Below are positions 1 through 14,141 of a DNA stretch of 64,000 nucleotides, piece by piece. Source of the stretch: Anaeramoeba flamelloides (taxonomy: Eukaryota; Metamonada; Anaeramoebidae); assembly GCA_027625915.1 (NCBI GenBank), contig JANTQA010000047.1, forward strand, positions 5,704,001-5,768,000, read 5' to 3'. Under the pieces are notes generated by a model. The model was not told the origin of the DNA, ran no database searches, and saw only the letters and a list, made by a program, of their open reading frames with translations. Positions within the stretch are counted from its first letter, which is position 1, and every line of letters starts with the position of its first letter. A program made the translations under genes and the position numbers.

Positions 1-3000
1 AAGTTGCTGTTGAATTTATTATTTTGATCACTGTATATTTGAAAAGGCCAGAATTTTTAAAGATTCTTGAGAAAATAATAAATAATCTAAGAATAGAAAA
101 AAATGACAAAAAATATCTTCTAGATCTCAAAAAGCGTCAAAGAGTGACACTTCAAAACCAATGCATTTGTTTTCAAAATTAGATTATACTAACCATTCAA
201 ATTCGAAACTGGGTGTCGAACTTTGGTACTTTTTACTAAAAATGTTATCATTTTTAATTATTGATTTTTAGAGATAGATCGCACTCACATATTGGTTAGT
301 TTTTGATTGGAATTTGGCACTCATAAAAATTACAAATATTTTTTTTGTATAATAATAAGGAACTTATTTTTAACTTTACGGACTCGGCCGTTAAAATAAT
401 TGTTTTGGACTAAAAGATAATTAGATAATATAAGTAATATTTCAAAAATGGGAAATCTTCATACCCCTAAAAAATTTTTCTATAAACAAATTAAAGCTTA
501 ACAAGAATAAATAAAATTATAAACACGTTTGCGAATAAATCAACAGAGCAACTCTTACTTCATTCTAATTATTAATTATCTTGACATTTTCACCCCAAAC
601 AAAACAATAATAGTGAATACCTATACCACATTTTTTTGGTTTGGATAATTGCTTGAAAAACCCCAAATCAAAGAAAAAAAGCACAAAGAAATAATATTCA
701 CCCACTTATTACTCAATTTTATCAAATAATTTTTCAGATATTATTTATTTAATCGACTTGATAAAAAAAAAATGTGTACTGAATTGTGACTTATCATGGA
801 ATGAGGGATTATCACGGAATTTAAATTAATTTCATCATGATTTTATAAAATCACAAAAAATAATAAAATCATGGAATTATTATAAAATTGCCAACAATCA
901 TCAAATACTAACAATCATCAGAATCACAGAAAAAAAAAAAAGAAAATTATTTTTTAAGGGAATTATCCCAATTCAATTTTGGTAAAAATATATAAATAAT
1001 ATTTAGAAAAAATTTTGCCAATTACTTAGATTTGATAAACAATATTTATTTTCAATATTAAATTTATTTCTAGATTAGGAACCCTTATTTAGAAATTGCT
1101 CAAAAAAAAAACTAATAGAGATTAGTCCCTTAATTAAAAAAAAATTATTATTAAATTTATTTATTTTTTTTCCATATAAGTAAAAATTAGATAAAAATAT
1201 TAAGATTAAAAGAACAATTAACCATTTTACAAAAATCACACAAGTCGGTTGTACTTATTTTTTTTTCGAGAAACCACAAAATAGGGACTATTTGATAACA
1301 ACATTATGTAAATATGGTACGATATTGAAATTATCTTAACCGCCCCATTTTTGTTTATTTATGATTTCTCCAACAAAAAACTAAGTGAAATTATAATTAA
1401 AAATCAGATTTATGTTACATAGACGACCAAAATCACCCAAGAAATAATATCGCTTATTTAAAACTCTTCGACTATTATAAAATTAAAAAAAATTCTGGAA
1501 AAATTGCTATTAATTTATGCGGAGGAACCGATTATTTAAAGAACCTACAATTTCCAAGAGTATTGAAAACTATCTCCAATTTAATAAGTTATTTAGATAA
1601 ATACTTGAACGCTTAGAACACAACCTTTTACTGAAAAATTTCAACAAATAAATCTTTTTTTAAATCGTGAAATTATATCTACAAAGCAAGAAATTCAAAA
1701 TTAAGGGATTATACACACTAAAGAACCGTCTATAACCATAGAATCTTCTAATTTGCTGTAAATAATATTAGTACCCCATTACATATACTACTCTAAAAAA
1801 TCTATTATATTTATTATTGCACAACAAATTATTACATTTTTTACTAATGATTACAATTAAAAATTTTCATTTTTAAATTATTTTTTTCATTCCTTTTCCA
1901 AATCTATTAAAAGAAAAATCAAATTCAAGTATTTCAGAATATATTAATTTATATTTAGAAGCACCAATAATAACTATTTTTTGATGATTTTTTTTAATTT
2001 CTAGATTAACTTAATAATCTTTAACAGAAAAACCTAAAAAACTTTTTTGTTTTGTTTCTCCTTGATTAATCTAATTGAAACATCATCAATATATTTTCAA
2101 GATTTTTAAATAATTTATCAAAAGAATATATTGGTTAATTTTTAATTTTTTTTTTAAAAAATGAATTATATAGTAACTAATCTACATTTAGCCAGAAATT
2201 TAAGAAAGATATTTTGCAATATGGGAGCCGTTAGATCGATAATTCAACCTTTAAATTTGTCGAGAAAGGTAGATTTTTCACCGAAATACTTGTTTTTTTT
2301 TATTAAAAAAAAAGATCATTTATAATTGATGAAATCAACAAATATTACTATTTTTCTAATCTATTTTTTTGAGACAAATGAACCATGTAACACTAATTGA
2401 TTTCCTCCAATAACAACACACTTTAATTTAAAATTTCTCCTTCACAGACAAGGTTTCCTTAAGAATAGAGAAATTTCATTTTTATTAGTAACTATTTAAA
2501 TAAAAACGGATAAAATAGAGCATATTTCCCACACAATTTCCAGAAAAGAGAAGAATAACAATAAAAGAAAAAATAATTAGTTTCCATAAAAAATATAATT
2601 AATGATTACACCTTAAATTATTAAGGAAACCATTTAAAAAGTTTGAACAAACCCATTTAGTAAGAATATAAAACAAAATAAACAAAAAAAAATATAACCT
2701 AATCTTTATTACACTAATGATTAAATGAAGTTAATAGACTAAAAGATTTTTTATTCATTATGACTAATAATACAAATTTATATTGTGAAATGAGGATCAC
2801 CCTTTTTATTACATTTTTCTAATAAAAGAGCAACTAGTATCCCAACAATCACCTAAAAATCCTCCAAAAAATCTTATTCTGAACATTACTATAATTGGTT
2901 TTTTTCATTTTTTTTAAATTAAAAAGATACTCTTGTGAAAAAACAATTTTTTTTTAATGTACATATTTTTTTCTCACAAAACCCCTCGTAAACTATCATA

Positions 3001-3403
3001 TCGCAATTTAATTTTTATCTCCACACTTTGAAATAATTATTGAGAAGTTTTCTCAATTATCTTGATTTTATAGAATATCTTGATTTGAATTTAATACCAG
3101 TACAAACTTTGTAAAACAATCCAAAATTATATAAAAAATTTCAGATTCTAGAAAAATAAACAATGTAAAAAAAATATCATAAAAAAAAAATTTCTTTATA
3201 ATTATTTTTTTCATTAAATTCTGTTCCAATTTTGTATCATAAAATTGCACTTAATTTATTTAATTTTAATATTAAATTATTTAACATTTACCTTCAAAAT
3301 ATATAAATTTAAAATATCAACTTGCAATAAATTAACTTTTTGAATTATTTGCACACATTATTGGCGGATTTTAAATAAACATAAATAAACAATATCGGTA
3401 ATA
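1..3403. other. Non-coding AT-rich region
   Basis: No open reading frame here has a recognisable domain, and none can be extended across plausible splice sites. The stretch holds A/T homopolymers and one dispersed repeat (1005-1107). A weak reverse-transcriptase-like signal on the minus strand near 2050-2300 was considered and not accepted. Confidence 0.5.
1005..1107 (+). repeat. Dispersed repeat D, copy 1
   Basis: About 100 bp matching 17020-17115 in the same orientation. Shared landmarks are GCCAATTACTTAGATTTGA, a Lys-poor AT core ending TTTCAATATTAAA, then TTTCTAGAT and CCTTATTTAGAAATTG. The match is at least 85% by eye. No terminal repeats or coding potential were seen, so it is unclassified. 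Confidence 0.6.
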
Positions 3404-3621
3404 ATTGTTTTGATTTGGAAACAATCTCCTTGTTATGTGACGATTTTTGCCTGGAAGAACGAGAAATATGAGATTGTTCGAAGTGATATAAGATGATATT
3501 AATTGTCGTTCTTCGAACTCCTCAATATCATCTTAGCACTAGAAAAATCTCATATTTTGAGTCTGGAAGGGGAACCAAAACGAGGAAACATAAAAGGTGA
3601 CTGTTGAACAAATGAAACAAT
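3404..3621. repeat. 218 bp fold-back hairpin, copy A
   Basis: The left half (from ATTGTTTTGATTTGG) and the reverse complement of the right half (ATTGTTTCATTTGTTC) align along their whole length as an imperfect inverted repeat with arms of about 95 bp. The loop is near 3499-3524 and is bounded by GATGATATT and AATATCATC. The second copy at 29003-29220 has the same length, but its loop is flipped relative to the arms. Confidence 0.75.
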
Positions 3622-4445
3622 ATGGGTTGCTATGTATTTTTTCAACGAAGAGATCTAACTTGTCGAAACAAAAAAAAGGAAAAATAAAACCAAACAATTA
3701 CAAAAAATAGTTTACTATTTTTTACTAATACTTTGAAGTACTTGTTCTCCAAAGGATCTTATTCTCACGGTTGAGTTTATAAAAACATTGGAGTTAAATT
3801 TTACATTTTCATCATCGGTGACAAAACTTGGTTTAAATTTTATAGAGATAAACTAGATCGTTCATCCATCCAATGAGATCTATCTATCCTTTGATTTTCC
3901 GTTTGTCAGCCAATTCTTGAAAACGATCAAACTTAAAAATCTGCATGCATCTCTTGGTGTTCTTGACTATGAAGTATTTTGAACAGTACTTAAAAATTTC
4001 TTAACTTGACATAGTAAAAAAAAATGTTTTTTTTTTTTTTTTTCCATAAATGATCATTTATTTTTTTCCCCTTTTGAAAACCTTTTATTAATGGTCTCTT
4101 CTCTCTTTTTTCGGAAGAAAAAAGAGAACAAACAAAATTTTTTTTTACAAATGAGATTAATTTCTTTTGTACTAAGAAAAAAACAAAGTTTGTATATGGA
4201 CATTGTTTTTAATAACGAAATGGAATTTATTCGATTTCCAAACAGTACGCATAATTTGATGGGCTTTTTTTTTGAACTTTGTTGGACTAATTATTTGGTT
4301 CTTTGAACCAAATTATTAGTTCAAAGAGCTTTTAATTGAGACACGCCGTCTTTTGGGATTTATGAGATTAACAAAGTCAGTAAATTTTATTAGTTCAAAC
4401 TCTTCTAAAATAACTTTTAATTACATTTCTAAACTAAATTCAAAA
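3404..4445 (+). mobile_element. Fold-back repeat, copy A (about 1 kb)
   Basis: This block is repeated in reverse orientation at about 28155-29220, inside the intron of RCC1-BTB gene 1. Shared landmarks, in order, are the terminal 218 bp hairpin, the string AAAACTTGGTTTAAA, the string CTTGACATAGTAAAAAAAA, a short hairpin around 4285-4320 (ACCAAATTATT arm), the string TCTTTTGGGATT and the string ACTCTTCTAAAATAACTTT. Identity is about 80-90% near the hairpin and lower and gapped further in. Neither copy carries a conserved reading frame; the small open frame at 4091-4306 has no counterpart in the other copy. It is most simply a non-autonomous transposable element of the fold-back kind. The class is inference. 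Confidence 0.6.
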
Positions 4446-7400
4446 AATAGGGGCCCAAATTTCGAGATCTCGTTCTAGAATCATTGGATTTCAATATGAT
4501 GTTGGGCAGTTGATTAATGATGTAATTTAAATAAAATTTTCTACTTCATAATTTACTAACCAAACTTTTGACTGAAAAATTGGAAGAAAATAAAAAAAAT
4601 TTTCAAACAATCAGATGACAATTTGATTTTTTTTTGTTTGTTAGTTTCTTCAATCAAATAGTTTCAGATGTTAATTTTTCTTCACTGATTTACATTTAAT
4701 ATTTTTACATGATGAAAAAATTTCAATTTAATTCTCAATCAAATTACTCTTACAACCGAAAAAAAATTCGATAATATCCGATGTTGTAAAATTTTGGATG
4801 ATTTTTTTTAGCCAAAGTTTTGTACAAAAAAATGAAATAGATTTTTTTCAACGTATAAAAATTTTTAAAGAAGACACCTTGTTAATATTTAATCTTCTGA
4901 TGATTATCCATCAACTTCTAGTTTATTGATGATTATTTACAGGGTTCCTCATATAATTAGTTTAGTGAGTATAATTTGAAAAACTGGGCCCTTATTTTTC
5001 GAAAGTAGTTTAGAATCGAAATTATTGGTAAAATACAAATTATTTTACTTTGTTAGAATTGGAAAAAAGAAGATCAGAAAATTTTCAAACGTTGCCTAAT
5101 TACTAAAGGATTTACCTAAATCATTCCACATTGACTACAGTGCAATAATAACCTTTTTAAATTGACAATCTCTTTCTTATCTGTATTTATCAAAATTTAT
5201 TTACTTAATTTTTCCCAAATAAAATGTTTTAGTTTAAAAAAAAATATATAGCAAATTTATATAACCAAATTGAAATTCGAAACACAACAAAAAGAGTAAC
5301 CAGTTAATAAAAATTTATGTTCAAAAATAAAATAAAAAAAATATCTCTTCCTAATCAAAAAAATTTCCAAAAAATTTAATAAAAAAAATAATAATAAAAA
5401 AAAACTATTTTTCAGAAATTTTAACTCGTTTTATAATGACGATGAAAGTTTTTTAGGGGTTTACACCAGTATTATCATCAATTTTTTTTTTTTATTGTTT
5501 GAGATCAGAATCTTTTTCCCAATAACTTAAAATTTTAGTTTTACTTTTTCAAAGTTCTTTTTTTCTCTTTTTTTCTAATTTTGTAAATTTTAGTTTTTTA
5601 AAATAATTTTTAATTTCTTATCCCTTTGAATTTCTTATATATATATATATTTGATCACTTTTTTTAAGAAAATGAAGAGGAAAAAAACAATCTTATAAAA
5701 CACCAATAATTAAAAAAAAAAATAAGATAATATACCGTCTTATAAAAAGAATAGTATTTAAAGTAAAAAATATTCTTGTTAATTTTTTTAATTTTCTAGT
5801 TTAAGAATAAAACATTTGTAACCCCCAATTTCACAAATTTAGATTCATCTTTTTTTTAGTTTTTGATTTTATTTATTTTTAATTTTTTAAAATATCAGGT
5901 TTTTATATTCTTAGAATGATTTAAAAGTTAATTATGAATGCTATTTCATAATGAGTTGTTATTGAATACATATAAATAATATTTCTGACCAATTCAATAC
6001 TTCTGTCAAAACATTTTTGTTGAAATGGGGGCTGTATTGATTTATAATTATTTTCATTATCTAATAAAAACTGTATATATAATTTCAAGCTAAAATCCAC
6101 TATAATAAATTTAAATACCAGTACACCGAAAAGTGTAATTTACACTCACCCGGAAAATAAATAAAAGAAATAAAATAGATTTATTTTCTGATCCATAAAC
6201 ATTGTAGAATAGAATTTTTAGAGATATTTGAACAATGACGTACTAATATAATTTATTCCCGATGGAAAAATATTGTAATTTTTTACTTCTCTCGGGTAGA
6301 CACCAATTCCTTAAACAAACAATTTCACATAACCAATAGACATAATATCCATTTATAAAGATACCTTTTAAAGAGGAAATTATAAAAAACACACCGGTAC
6401 ACATACACACATACATATTTATATACACATGTATAACAATTGATAACAAAATAGAAAGTAAAATAAATTCCAAAAATACGGACACAGTTTATACTGTTGA
6501 AAGAATAACAATAACTACACTTTAAATGTAATTTGAAAATAATTTTAATTTTCCATCTATTTCATTTTTTATCTATTTGATTTTTTTTATTTTACCTTTT
6601 TATCCAGTTACGTTACTTATTTAGTTCGATTACGAATTTTTTCAATGGTTGACTGAAAGTTAGTATTGAGTTTATTCAAATTGAAAAATAAGTATAATTA
6701 GTTAATGAAATCTAATCATTTGATCGATCAAAAATTGTTGGTGAAATTTCAACAAATTTACCAATACAATTTTTTTGTTCAGTTTGTTTCATAATTTTGG
6801 ATACACAGATTTTTATTTTTGGGTTTTATATTTTTTTCTTTTATTTGTATGAAAACGATTACTTATAAAAACATTAATAACGGGCAACTTAAATGTGATT
6901 TTAGATTACATTTGGAAAAATATAATAAATTGGTTTTTTTTTTTTTTTGCATATTTTTGATTTTGGATTATGTCCAAATTTTTATAATGGGGCTTATTTT
7001 AAAACTTTAGAATTTAGACAATTTTGGAATTGGATATTATAAAGAAAATTAATATTCTTATCTTTATTATTGAGGGATTCCAAATTAATTTCTGTTTGGC
7101 CTGAGACTTTGATTATTTTAAGAAATATAATAGTAAAATTATCGATCTATTACTTATTAATATATGAAAATAATTTCAAACTGTCTTAATTTAATAGTTA
7201 ATTCAATAAGATTGATTTTTTTTTAATTTGTTGTGAAATATTAATCTGTTCTTTTCATGGGAAGAAAATAAGCCTAAAAAATGGTCAATATTTTTGATTA
7301 TATCCATCTTTAACATAGGTTATAATATCACATAAAATTTATTTGAATATATTTATATATTACAAATAATAATATCTATTTAAACAAGTAGAACAAGCCC

Positions 7401-8094
7401 TTATTTTTTTAAAAAATGGATTTTCTTTGAAAGTTCTTTTTTAATTATTTGATTATATAATTTCTTATATATGATCCTAAAAAATGAATAATTTTATTTT
7501 AATAGTACTTCTTAAAAAAGTGGGTACAAAAATATTTTCAAAAGTGTTAATAAATCCCCTTAAAACATGTGGGTTCAGCAATTTTGATTTTTATTTTGTA
7601 AACTATTAGCCCACAGCTTTTTCAAACAATTGATGAAAGTCAACAATACTACTGAAAGAGAAATAATTTTTCTATTTTAGGAAGAACACAAAAATACACC
7701 CACAATCAATGAAAAAAGAGGGATCAATATTTAATTTAGGATCATTCCAAAGTAACACTTCATCCTAAAATCAATTTCAATAACTTATCTTTATTTTATC
7801 GTCTGTGAATTATTAAGCCATCAAATTATTTCAAAACAATTGTTTAATATCAGGTTCAGAAAAAATATTGAAATTTGTGTACCTTTTCAAAAGACCCTAA
7901 AATATCATATGCCCAATCTTGAAACTTTTAATCAAGTTACTTTTTGAAAAATAATCCAAAAATTATAATCTAAGATATTTTAACAATTGAATTTGAAACA
8001 AACTAATGTTAGTCTATCAGAAAATCAACTTAAAAATTATTTATTTTTTTAACTTTAATCTCATTTTTTTCATTTCAAAAAAAATTCAATCTGA
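4446..8094. other. Non-coding AT-rich region with one MITE
   Basis: No gene supported. About 4980-5100 again resembles the sequence flanking the fold-back repeat on its inner side (GTAAAATAC, then TTATTTTAC, then a Lys-rich stretch), so the repeat may extend this far with an insertion. A TA microsatellite lies at about 5637-5651. A MITE-like copy occupies about 6490-6995. Confidence 0.45.
6490..6995 (+). mobile_element. MITE family B, copy 1
   Basis: Homologous to 23000-23538 (reverse strand) and about 15540-16020. Shared strings include AATTGTTGGTGAAATTTC, ACTTATAAAAACATTAATA and TGCATATTTTTGATTTTGG. The right end, TATGTCCAAATTTTTATAATGGGG (6969-6992), matches the terminal inverted repeat of the 23000 copy. 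The left end is degraded, so the start is approximate. No coding capacity. The TIR style resembles Tc1/mariner-type MITEs, which is inference. Confidence 0.55.
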
Positions 8095-10795
8095 ATGAAT
8101 AGGAATCCAAAAAAAATCCATCGTTATACAAAACAGCAAATTCTTGAATTGTTTTCACAAACAATACAAATACCTTCAGCTTTTAATCATGAAGAATCTT
8201 TAACAACAAAGTTTTCATTAATTCCAACTAATTTTTTACCTAAAGGAAACAAGCCGACTAGTGCACAAGAGATCAATTCAACATTTGCTTTAAGGTTTTC
8301 AAATTTAACCCAAACTAAGAAACCGATCAGAAAGAATAATAGTCGACATTGGAGGTCAAACAATTCACACAACAACGAGAAAAAGAAACAGTACCCAACC
8401 CAAGATTTTGAAAAAAAGTATGAAAGTGTTATGAAAAAAACACTTGAATTAGAAAAACGTTTAAATACTTCTTCAAACAAACAAAAATTAAAAAAGCCAA
8501 CGCAAAAGAAAAAAAAAAAAGAACAGGTAAATCAAAAAGAAAAAATAAATAAAAAAGAAAAAGAAAAAGAAACAGAAACAGAAACCAAGAATGGGCTTGA
8601 ATTAAAAAAAAAGGGCAAAAGAGTTACCAAAAAAAAAGTAATAGAAAACCAACAAGGAAAAAAATCAAAAGAACAAGAAAGATCAAAAGAGGAAGAATGG
8701 TATTACATTGACGAATTAAAGAACAAAAAAGGGCCCTACTCAAGAAGCCAAATGAGAAATTTTGTAAATATAAAAATTGTAAAAAAAAAAACATTAATAA
8801 AAAGGAAATTGGATTTAACATTTGTCCCTTTAAATATTCTCTTCCCAATAATTAAAGAATCATTTAAATATGAAGCCAAGTCCCAACAAATTGATCTCCA
8901 ACCATTTCTTGAGAACGAAGAACAAAAAAAGAAGTTAGAAAAAAAATTAGAGGAAGAAATAAAAAAAAAAAAGCAATTAGAAAAAGAACTAAAAAAAAAA
9001 GAAAACGAAAAACAGACCTTACAAAAAGTGTCCAATAATGAAAAAAAAAAGATTATTAAAGAAAAATTGAAAGAAATCCAAAAACTAAAAAGGCAGATCC
9101 AATTACAAAAAAAAAATACCGAGGAGTCGCACAAAATGGAAATGAAAAACATTTCCAAGGAAAATTTAAAATTAAAAAAACGGCTTGAAATGGAAGTAGA
9201 ACAAAAGAAAAGAAAAGAAAAAGAAATCGAAGAAGAAAAAAAAAAGATACTTGAACAACAAGCAAATATCAAAAAACTAGAACAAAAGAGACTACAAGAA
9301 ATTGAGAATCAAAAACTTGAACAAGAGAGATTAAAAAAGAAATTACAAGAACAAGAAAGACTTGTCTTATTAAAAATTGAAGAAGAAAAAAAAAAATGGA
9401 AAAGAGAGCTGGAAGAACAACAAAAAATACAGTCTTTAACAAAGGACTTTCAAAAAATTGAGAATAAGGAAGTGAAAAAAGATAGGCAAGTTAAACAATA
9501 CAAGAACAATAATAATCGAGAAATTGAAGTATCCAAATTATTTGCAAATGAAAACAATAAAGATCCATTTCAACGTAATTTATTAGTAAATAATAATAAG
9601 ATAATCACGGAAAATAAAAATAAAAATAAGAACAAGAACAAGAACAAGAACAATGACACGAAAAACAACAACAGCAATGATAAGGGTAATGATAATAGTG
9701 ATAGTAATAGTAATTTATTTAATTTCCAATCGAATTTTGATCAAAACTCAATTTGGAAAAACGAAAAAAATGAAATAAAAGTAAACGAAAATAGATATTT
9801 ACAAGGAAAAGGAAAATCAATTAACAAAAATAATATTGGCTATGAAAGTGAAGAAAAATCTGATTCAAATGATCTAGATAATTTTGATCAAGACAATAAT
9901 GAAGATTATTTTGTTAACAAGTCTTTTTTTTCAGAAATAAATCAGACCTCACAAATAATTAATCAACAAGACGATGATTATGAAAACAATTATTATTCGG
10001 ATGAATATGATGAAATTGATGAAAGTTTAGAAATAGAGAAATATAAAGAAGAATTTTTTAAAAGAGAAATGAAAATGAAAAAGGAAAAGGAAAAGGAAAA
10101 AAAGAAGGGGGTAACAGGTCAAAAAAATGAAAAATTAAATAAAAAAAAGAAAAAAAGAAATAATCAGCAATTTAAAAAGAAAAAAGAAATTAATGAATGG
10201 GGCAAACAACATTCTTCTCAATCTTTTTTAAAAATATTACAGGAAGAAAAAAAAAAAGAAAAGGAAGAAAAGAAAAAAAAAAAACAAAAAGAATTACAAG
10301 AAAAAGAAAACGATTTGAAAAAAAAAAAAAAAAAACATCCTTTATTTGAAAAAAAAAAAAAAAAAAAAACCTTTTTAGATATTCAAAAAGAACAAGAATT
10401 GGAAGAAAAATCACAATTAAAAAAGGTAAAAATTATTTTTGATAAAAATGAAGATGTTTTCTCTAATCCTTTTAAAAAAACAAAGAAAAAAAAAATTCGA
10501 TCAATTAAAGATCAAGAAATTAATGAAAATAATTTAAAAACAAATGAAATTGAAGATTTTTTTTCAAATGATAAGAATATTTTTAATGATTTTATTAAAG
10601 ATCCTAATTTAGATACTCAAAAAGAAAACAATATGTCATTACGTGAAATAAGACAAAGTCAAAAAAAAAAAACAAAAAATAACATAAAACCATTTAATCA
10701 TGAAATTTGGAATCAAAAAATTGATGATGAAGAAAAAAATACTGATCAATATGGCAATATTAATAAAAATAATTATTATGATGATGATGATACTA

Positions 10796-10829
<34 letters not shown>

Positions 10830-12219
10830 CAGCAATGAGAATACTGATAACGAAAACCAAGAAATAAAATCTTTATGGGATTATGATTTTGCTGATGAAT
10901 CTACTTCATCGTTTACACCACAAAAAAAAACAAATACAAAAACTGAAAAACAAAAAAAAATAAATCAAAAATTGCAAAATAAAAATCAAAAAATAATGCA
11001 CAATAAAAATCAAAAAATAATAAAAAATAAAAATCAAAAAATAATACAAACAAAACAAAATAAGGTAAAAATGGAAAACAAAAAACCTCCAATAAAAAAA
11101 CAGAAAAATCAAAACACAATAAATAAAACAAGAAAAACTTTCAATAAACAAAAAAAAAAATTGGATGAAGAAGAATTTCCTTCATTAAGCCAAGTCTTTA
11201 GAAAGAAAACAGCACCAATACAAAAAAAACAACAACCAAATAAGAATAAAAAAAGCAACAAGAACAAGAATAAGAACAATAACAATAATAAGAATAAGAA
11301 TAAAATTAATAATAAAAATACGATAAACCATAATTTTAAAAGTCAAATAAACGATATTGAGGAATTTCCGGCTTTAATTCCAAAAAAAAAATCTTCAGAA
11401 AAGGGTAAAAACACAAGAAGAGGAAGAGGAAAGGGAAGAGGAAAAGGAAGAGGAAAAGGGAGAGGAAGAGGAAGAGGAATGGACATTAATAACAACCAAG
11501 GAAAAAACAATAATAATTTAAAAACTAGAAATACAAACACAAACAAAAATAGTAATAGAAATAAAAATAAAAATAAACAAAGACAAAAGAATAATAATAA
11601 TGATTTAGAAGAAGAAACAAATGATTGGAATTTTGATTTTGATAATGAAAACAATGAAACAATAATTGATGATCAAGAAAATGAAAATACCAATTTTCTT
11701 GAAACTTTTGACATTGGCTCGATAAAAATATATGGTGAATTTAAAAGATGGTGTATTAAACAAATGAAAGAATTACAAGGTATAAATGATTTAACATTAA
11801 TCGAATTATTACTGCCCATAAAATTAGAAAAGGAGATCAAAAATTCTGTATTTGAATATTTTGGCGAAAATGAAAAAACTATTAATTTTGTTAAAGAATT
11901 TTTAATTAGAAGAGAAAATTTCTTTTATGAATATCAAAACAAAAACAAGCAAAAGGATTATAATGATAATTATAATTATAATTATAATAAAACTCATAAG
12001 CAGAACCAGAACCAAAACCAGAATAAGAATAAGAATCAAAATAAGAATAAAAATAAGAATCAAAATAATAATAAAAATAAAAATAAAAATCAAAATCAGA
12101 AGGCGGATAAAAACAATAATAACAAAAATAAGAAGAAAAATAAGAAGAATTTAAAAAATAATAATCAAAACAATAAAAAAAAATCAAATAAAAAAAGAGG
12201 GAAAAGAATCGATTTTTAA
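8095..12219 (+). CDS. GYF-domain (GIGYF/SMY2-like) adaptor protein
   Basis: Single-exon gene of 1,374 residues. The ATG is fixed by an in-frame TGA immediately before it. A GYF-type domain lies at about residues 200-255: W202-Y-Y-x-D, G213-P-Y-S and M220 are present. However, the aromatic expected three residues after the Met is Phe223, and the eponymous Gly-Tyr-Phe is missing, so this is a divergent member. Residues about 270-480 form a long Lys/Glu coiled coil. They are followed by Asn/Lys-rich spacers, an Asp run (about 899-918), an Arg-Gly/Lys-Gly tract (about 1108-1128) and two EEFPxL/FPAL-type motifs. Residues about 1205-1285 (F-x-x-W1219-C ... FVKEFLIRRE) resemble the C-terminal module of GIGYF and plant GYF proteins. 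Known relatives bind proline-rich partners and repress translation in mRNP complexes; that role is inferred. The C-terminus is Asn/Lys-rich and basic. Both conserved modules together make the call fairly firm. Confidence 0.8.
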
Positions 12220-13934
12220 TAATTTTTTTTTTTTTACTAAGAAAAAAATAAAAGAATATTTTTTATTCATTAAATTAATACAAAAAATATTATTATTATT
12301 ATTACCATTAAGAAATAATTATCTAAAATAAAATATTATTTTAATACAAACACAATAGCTTTTTTATATTTTTAATAAAAATTATCAAAAAGGAAAAAAC
12401 AAAATTTAGAATAATTTATTTCAAAAAATAAAAAAATTCAATATATTTTAATTTTCTTTTTCTTTTTTACAAGATTTCTGGAAAAAAATAATTTTAAAAA
12501 AAATTCAAAAATTAGTTTTTATTTATTCAAATTAAATTTTCAAAATTTCAGAAAAAAAATAAATACAAATTCAAAAGAACAATTTTTTAATTTGTAATAA
12601 ATATTTACCAAAGTAAAATACAATTATCAGTAATATTATTATAATAGTTATTTTAAATCTGTACTTTTACAAAAAACGAATTTATTTTTTTTTCAATTTT
12701 TGTTTAACATAATTCAAATAATATTGTACTTTTTTCAAAATTAAAAAAAAAAATCACTTTTTTTTTATTCAAAAGTTTTTATTTATGGTATTTTTTTCAT
12801 TTCAAAAGACTATATAAATTTCTAGATATTAAATTACACAATGGAACTACATTTAATCTATTATTTTCAGAAAAATTAAATATTACTAAAAATTAAATAA
12901 TAAAAAATTATGTATTGGAAAAAATTCCAAAAAAATTATATAAGTAAAACAGAAAAACCTAATTGATATAATATCCAAATCAATAAAAATGGTATTTTTT
13001 TTTTTATAAATTTGATACTGCGTATTAAATAATAAGCCACATTTTGATAAAACCCTAAGAATCATTGAAAATAATTTAGATTAAATTAATTTTTTCTCAA
13101 AAAAAAATATTAAAAAACATAAATTCAAAATAAAGATGTATAAATTTTATTTTTCAAAATTAAAAATAGATTTATGTAAAAATCTTTTCGGTTTTAAATG
13201 CTTATTAAATGAAAAACAAGAATAAATATCCTAATCTTTGTTTTATCTCCAGATTACCCGATTTTTGGAAAAAGGTAACTAAAAAAAGTTTAAATACTTT
13301 TAATATAAAATATATTTTAAATGGTAATTTAACAAATTCAGAACTCTAACAACAGGATTTAAGGTAATTATTTTTTTTTATTTTTTGTTTTTTCAACTTT
13401 CAAAAATTATTTTTTTTAAAAATTATTTTGTTTTTTTATAAACAACCAAAAAATAATTTAGAATCACTATAACAACATATGGGCTGAATTGACTTATGAT
13501 AAATAAAAATCAAAAAGTTAGTCAACATTTGAGATTGGATTTAGGTGATTTCTATGAATTACTTTTTTAAAAAGATTCTTGATTCTGTTTAACTATTAAT
13601 GAAGTAAGATCTTAAAAGATGTTTGTTGTTTTATTTTTTAATAAGTTTTTAAATTTGGCTTATCTAAGTTCTCAGCCCGTTTTAAAAGAATGAAAAAAAA
13701 TTTTACTATTGAAAAATTAATTTTTTTTTTTCCTATGTAACTTCCACTAACATTTTTATAGACTAATTTTTTTATTCATGACTTTTCAAAATTAATCTTC
13801 ATTTGGATTCAAGTTGATTTAGGAATGAATTATTTGGGATTTTCTCCGAAAAAAGAAACGAATATTTCAAATACAAATCCCTTTTCTTCTGAACACCAAG
13901 AGTTTATAATTTGGGAAGAGATTAAAAAAAGTAT

Positions 13935-14141
13935 TACAGTCATTTCCGCTTTTAAGACAGAAACTTAGTAGGGAATTTGAGGTACAAAAAAATTCCCAAA
14001 TTAAAGTACTCCTTTTTTGGATTTTTTTTTTTTACACAAATTATATTTACTAAAATTTGAATTTTGTATCTTAATTTGAGATTTTTTTTGTACCTTAATT
14101 TTTTTTGTAAGTTTGTGTCTTAAAAGAGGAACTGACTGTGT
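13935..14141. mobile_element. MITE family I, copy 1
   Basis: About 207 bp bounded by terminal inverted repeats of about 75 bp. The left arm begins ACAGTCATTTCCGCTTTTAA and the right arm, read in reverse, begins ACAGTCAGTTCCTCTTTTAA. Both arms go on through AGACAxAAACTTA and a GGTACAAAAAAA block. A second copy is at 52012-52208, with a possible remnant at about 47440-47510. No coding capacity. Confidence 0.7.

Noticed and set aside
1390-1620. Plus-strand open stretch of about 70 codons with a YIDD string and NLCGGTDYL.
   Set aside because: No start, no flanking motif of any family, and stop-free stretches of this length are expected several times by chance here.
2050-2300. Possible fossil of a reverse-transcriptase-bearing element on the minus strand (YIDD-like motif with a plausible upstream motif).
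   Set aside because: Only short motifs in heavily decayed sequence; family cannot be resolved and chance is likely in this AT-rich DNA. At best a broken, old remnant.
4091-4306. 71-codon open frame inside fold-back repeat copy A.
   Set aside because: Not conserved in copy B.
8187-12187. Many Phe/Leu/Ile-rich minus-strand frames.
   Set aside because: Antisense shadows of the Lys/Asn/Glu-rich GYF-type gene.
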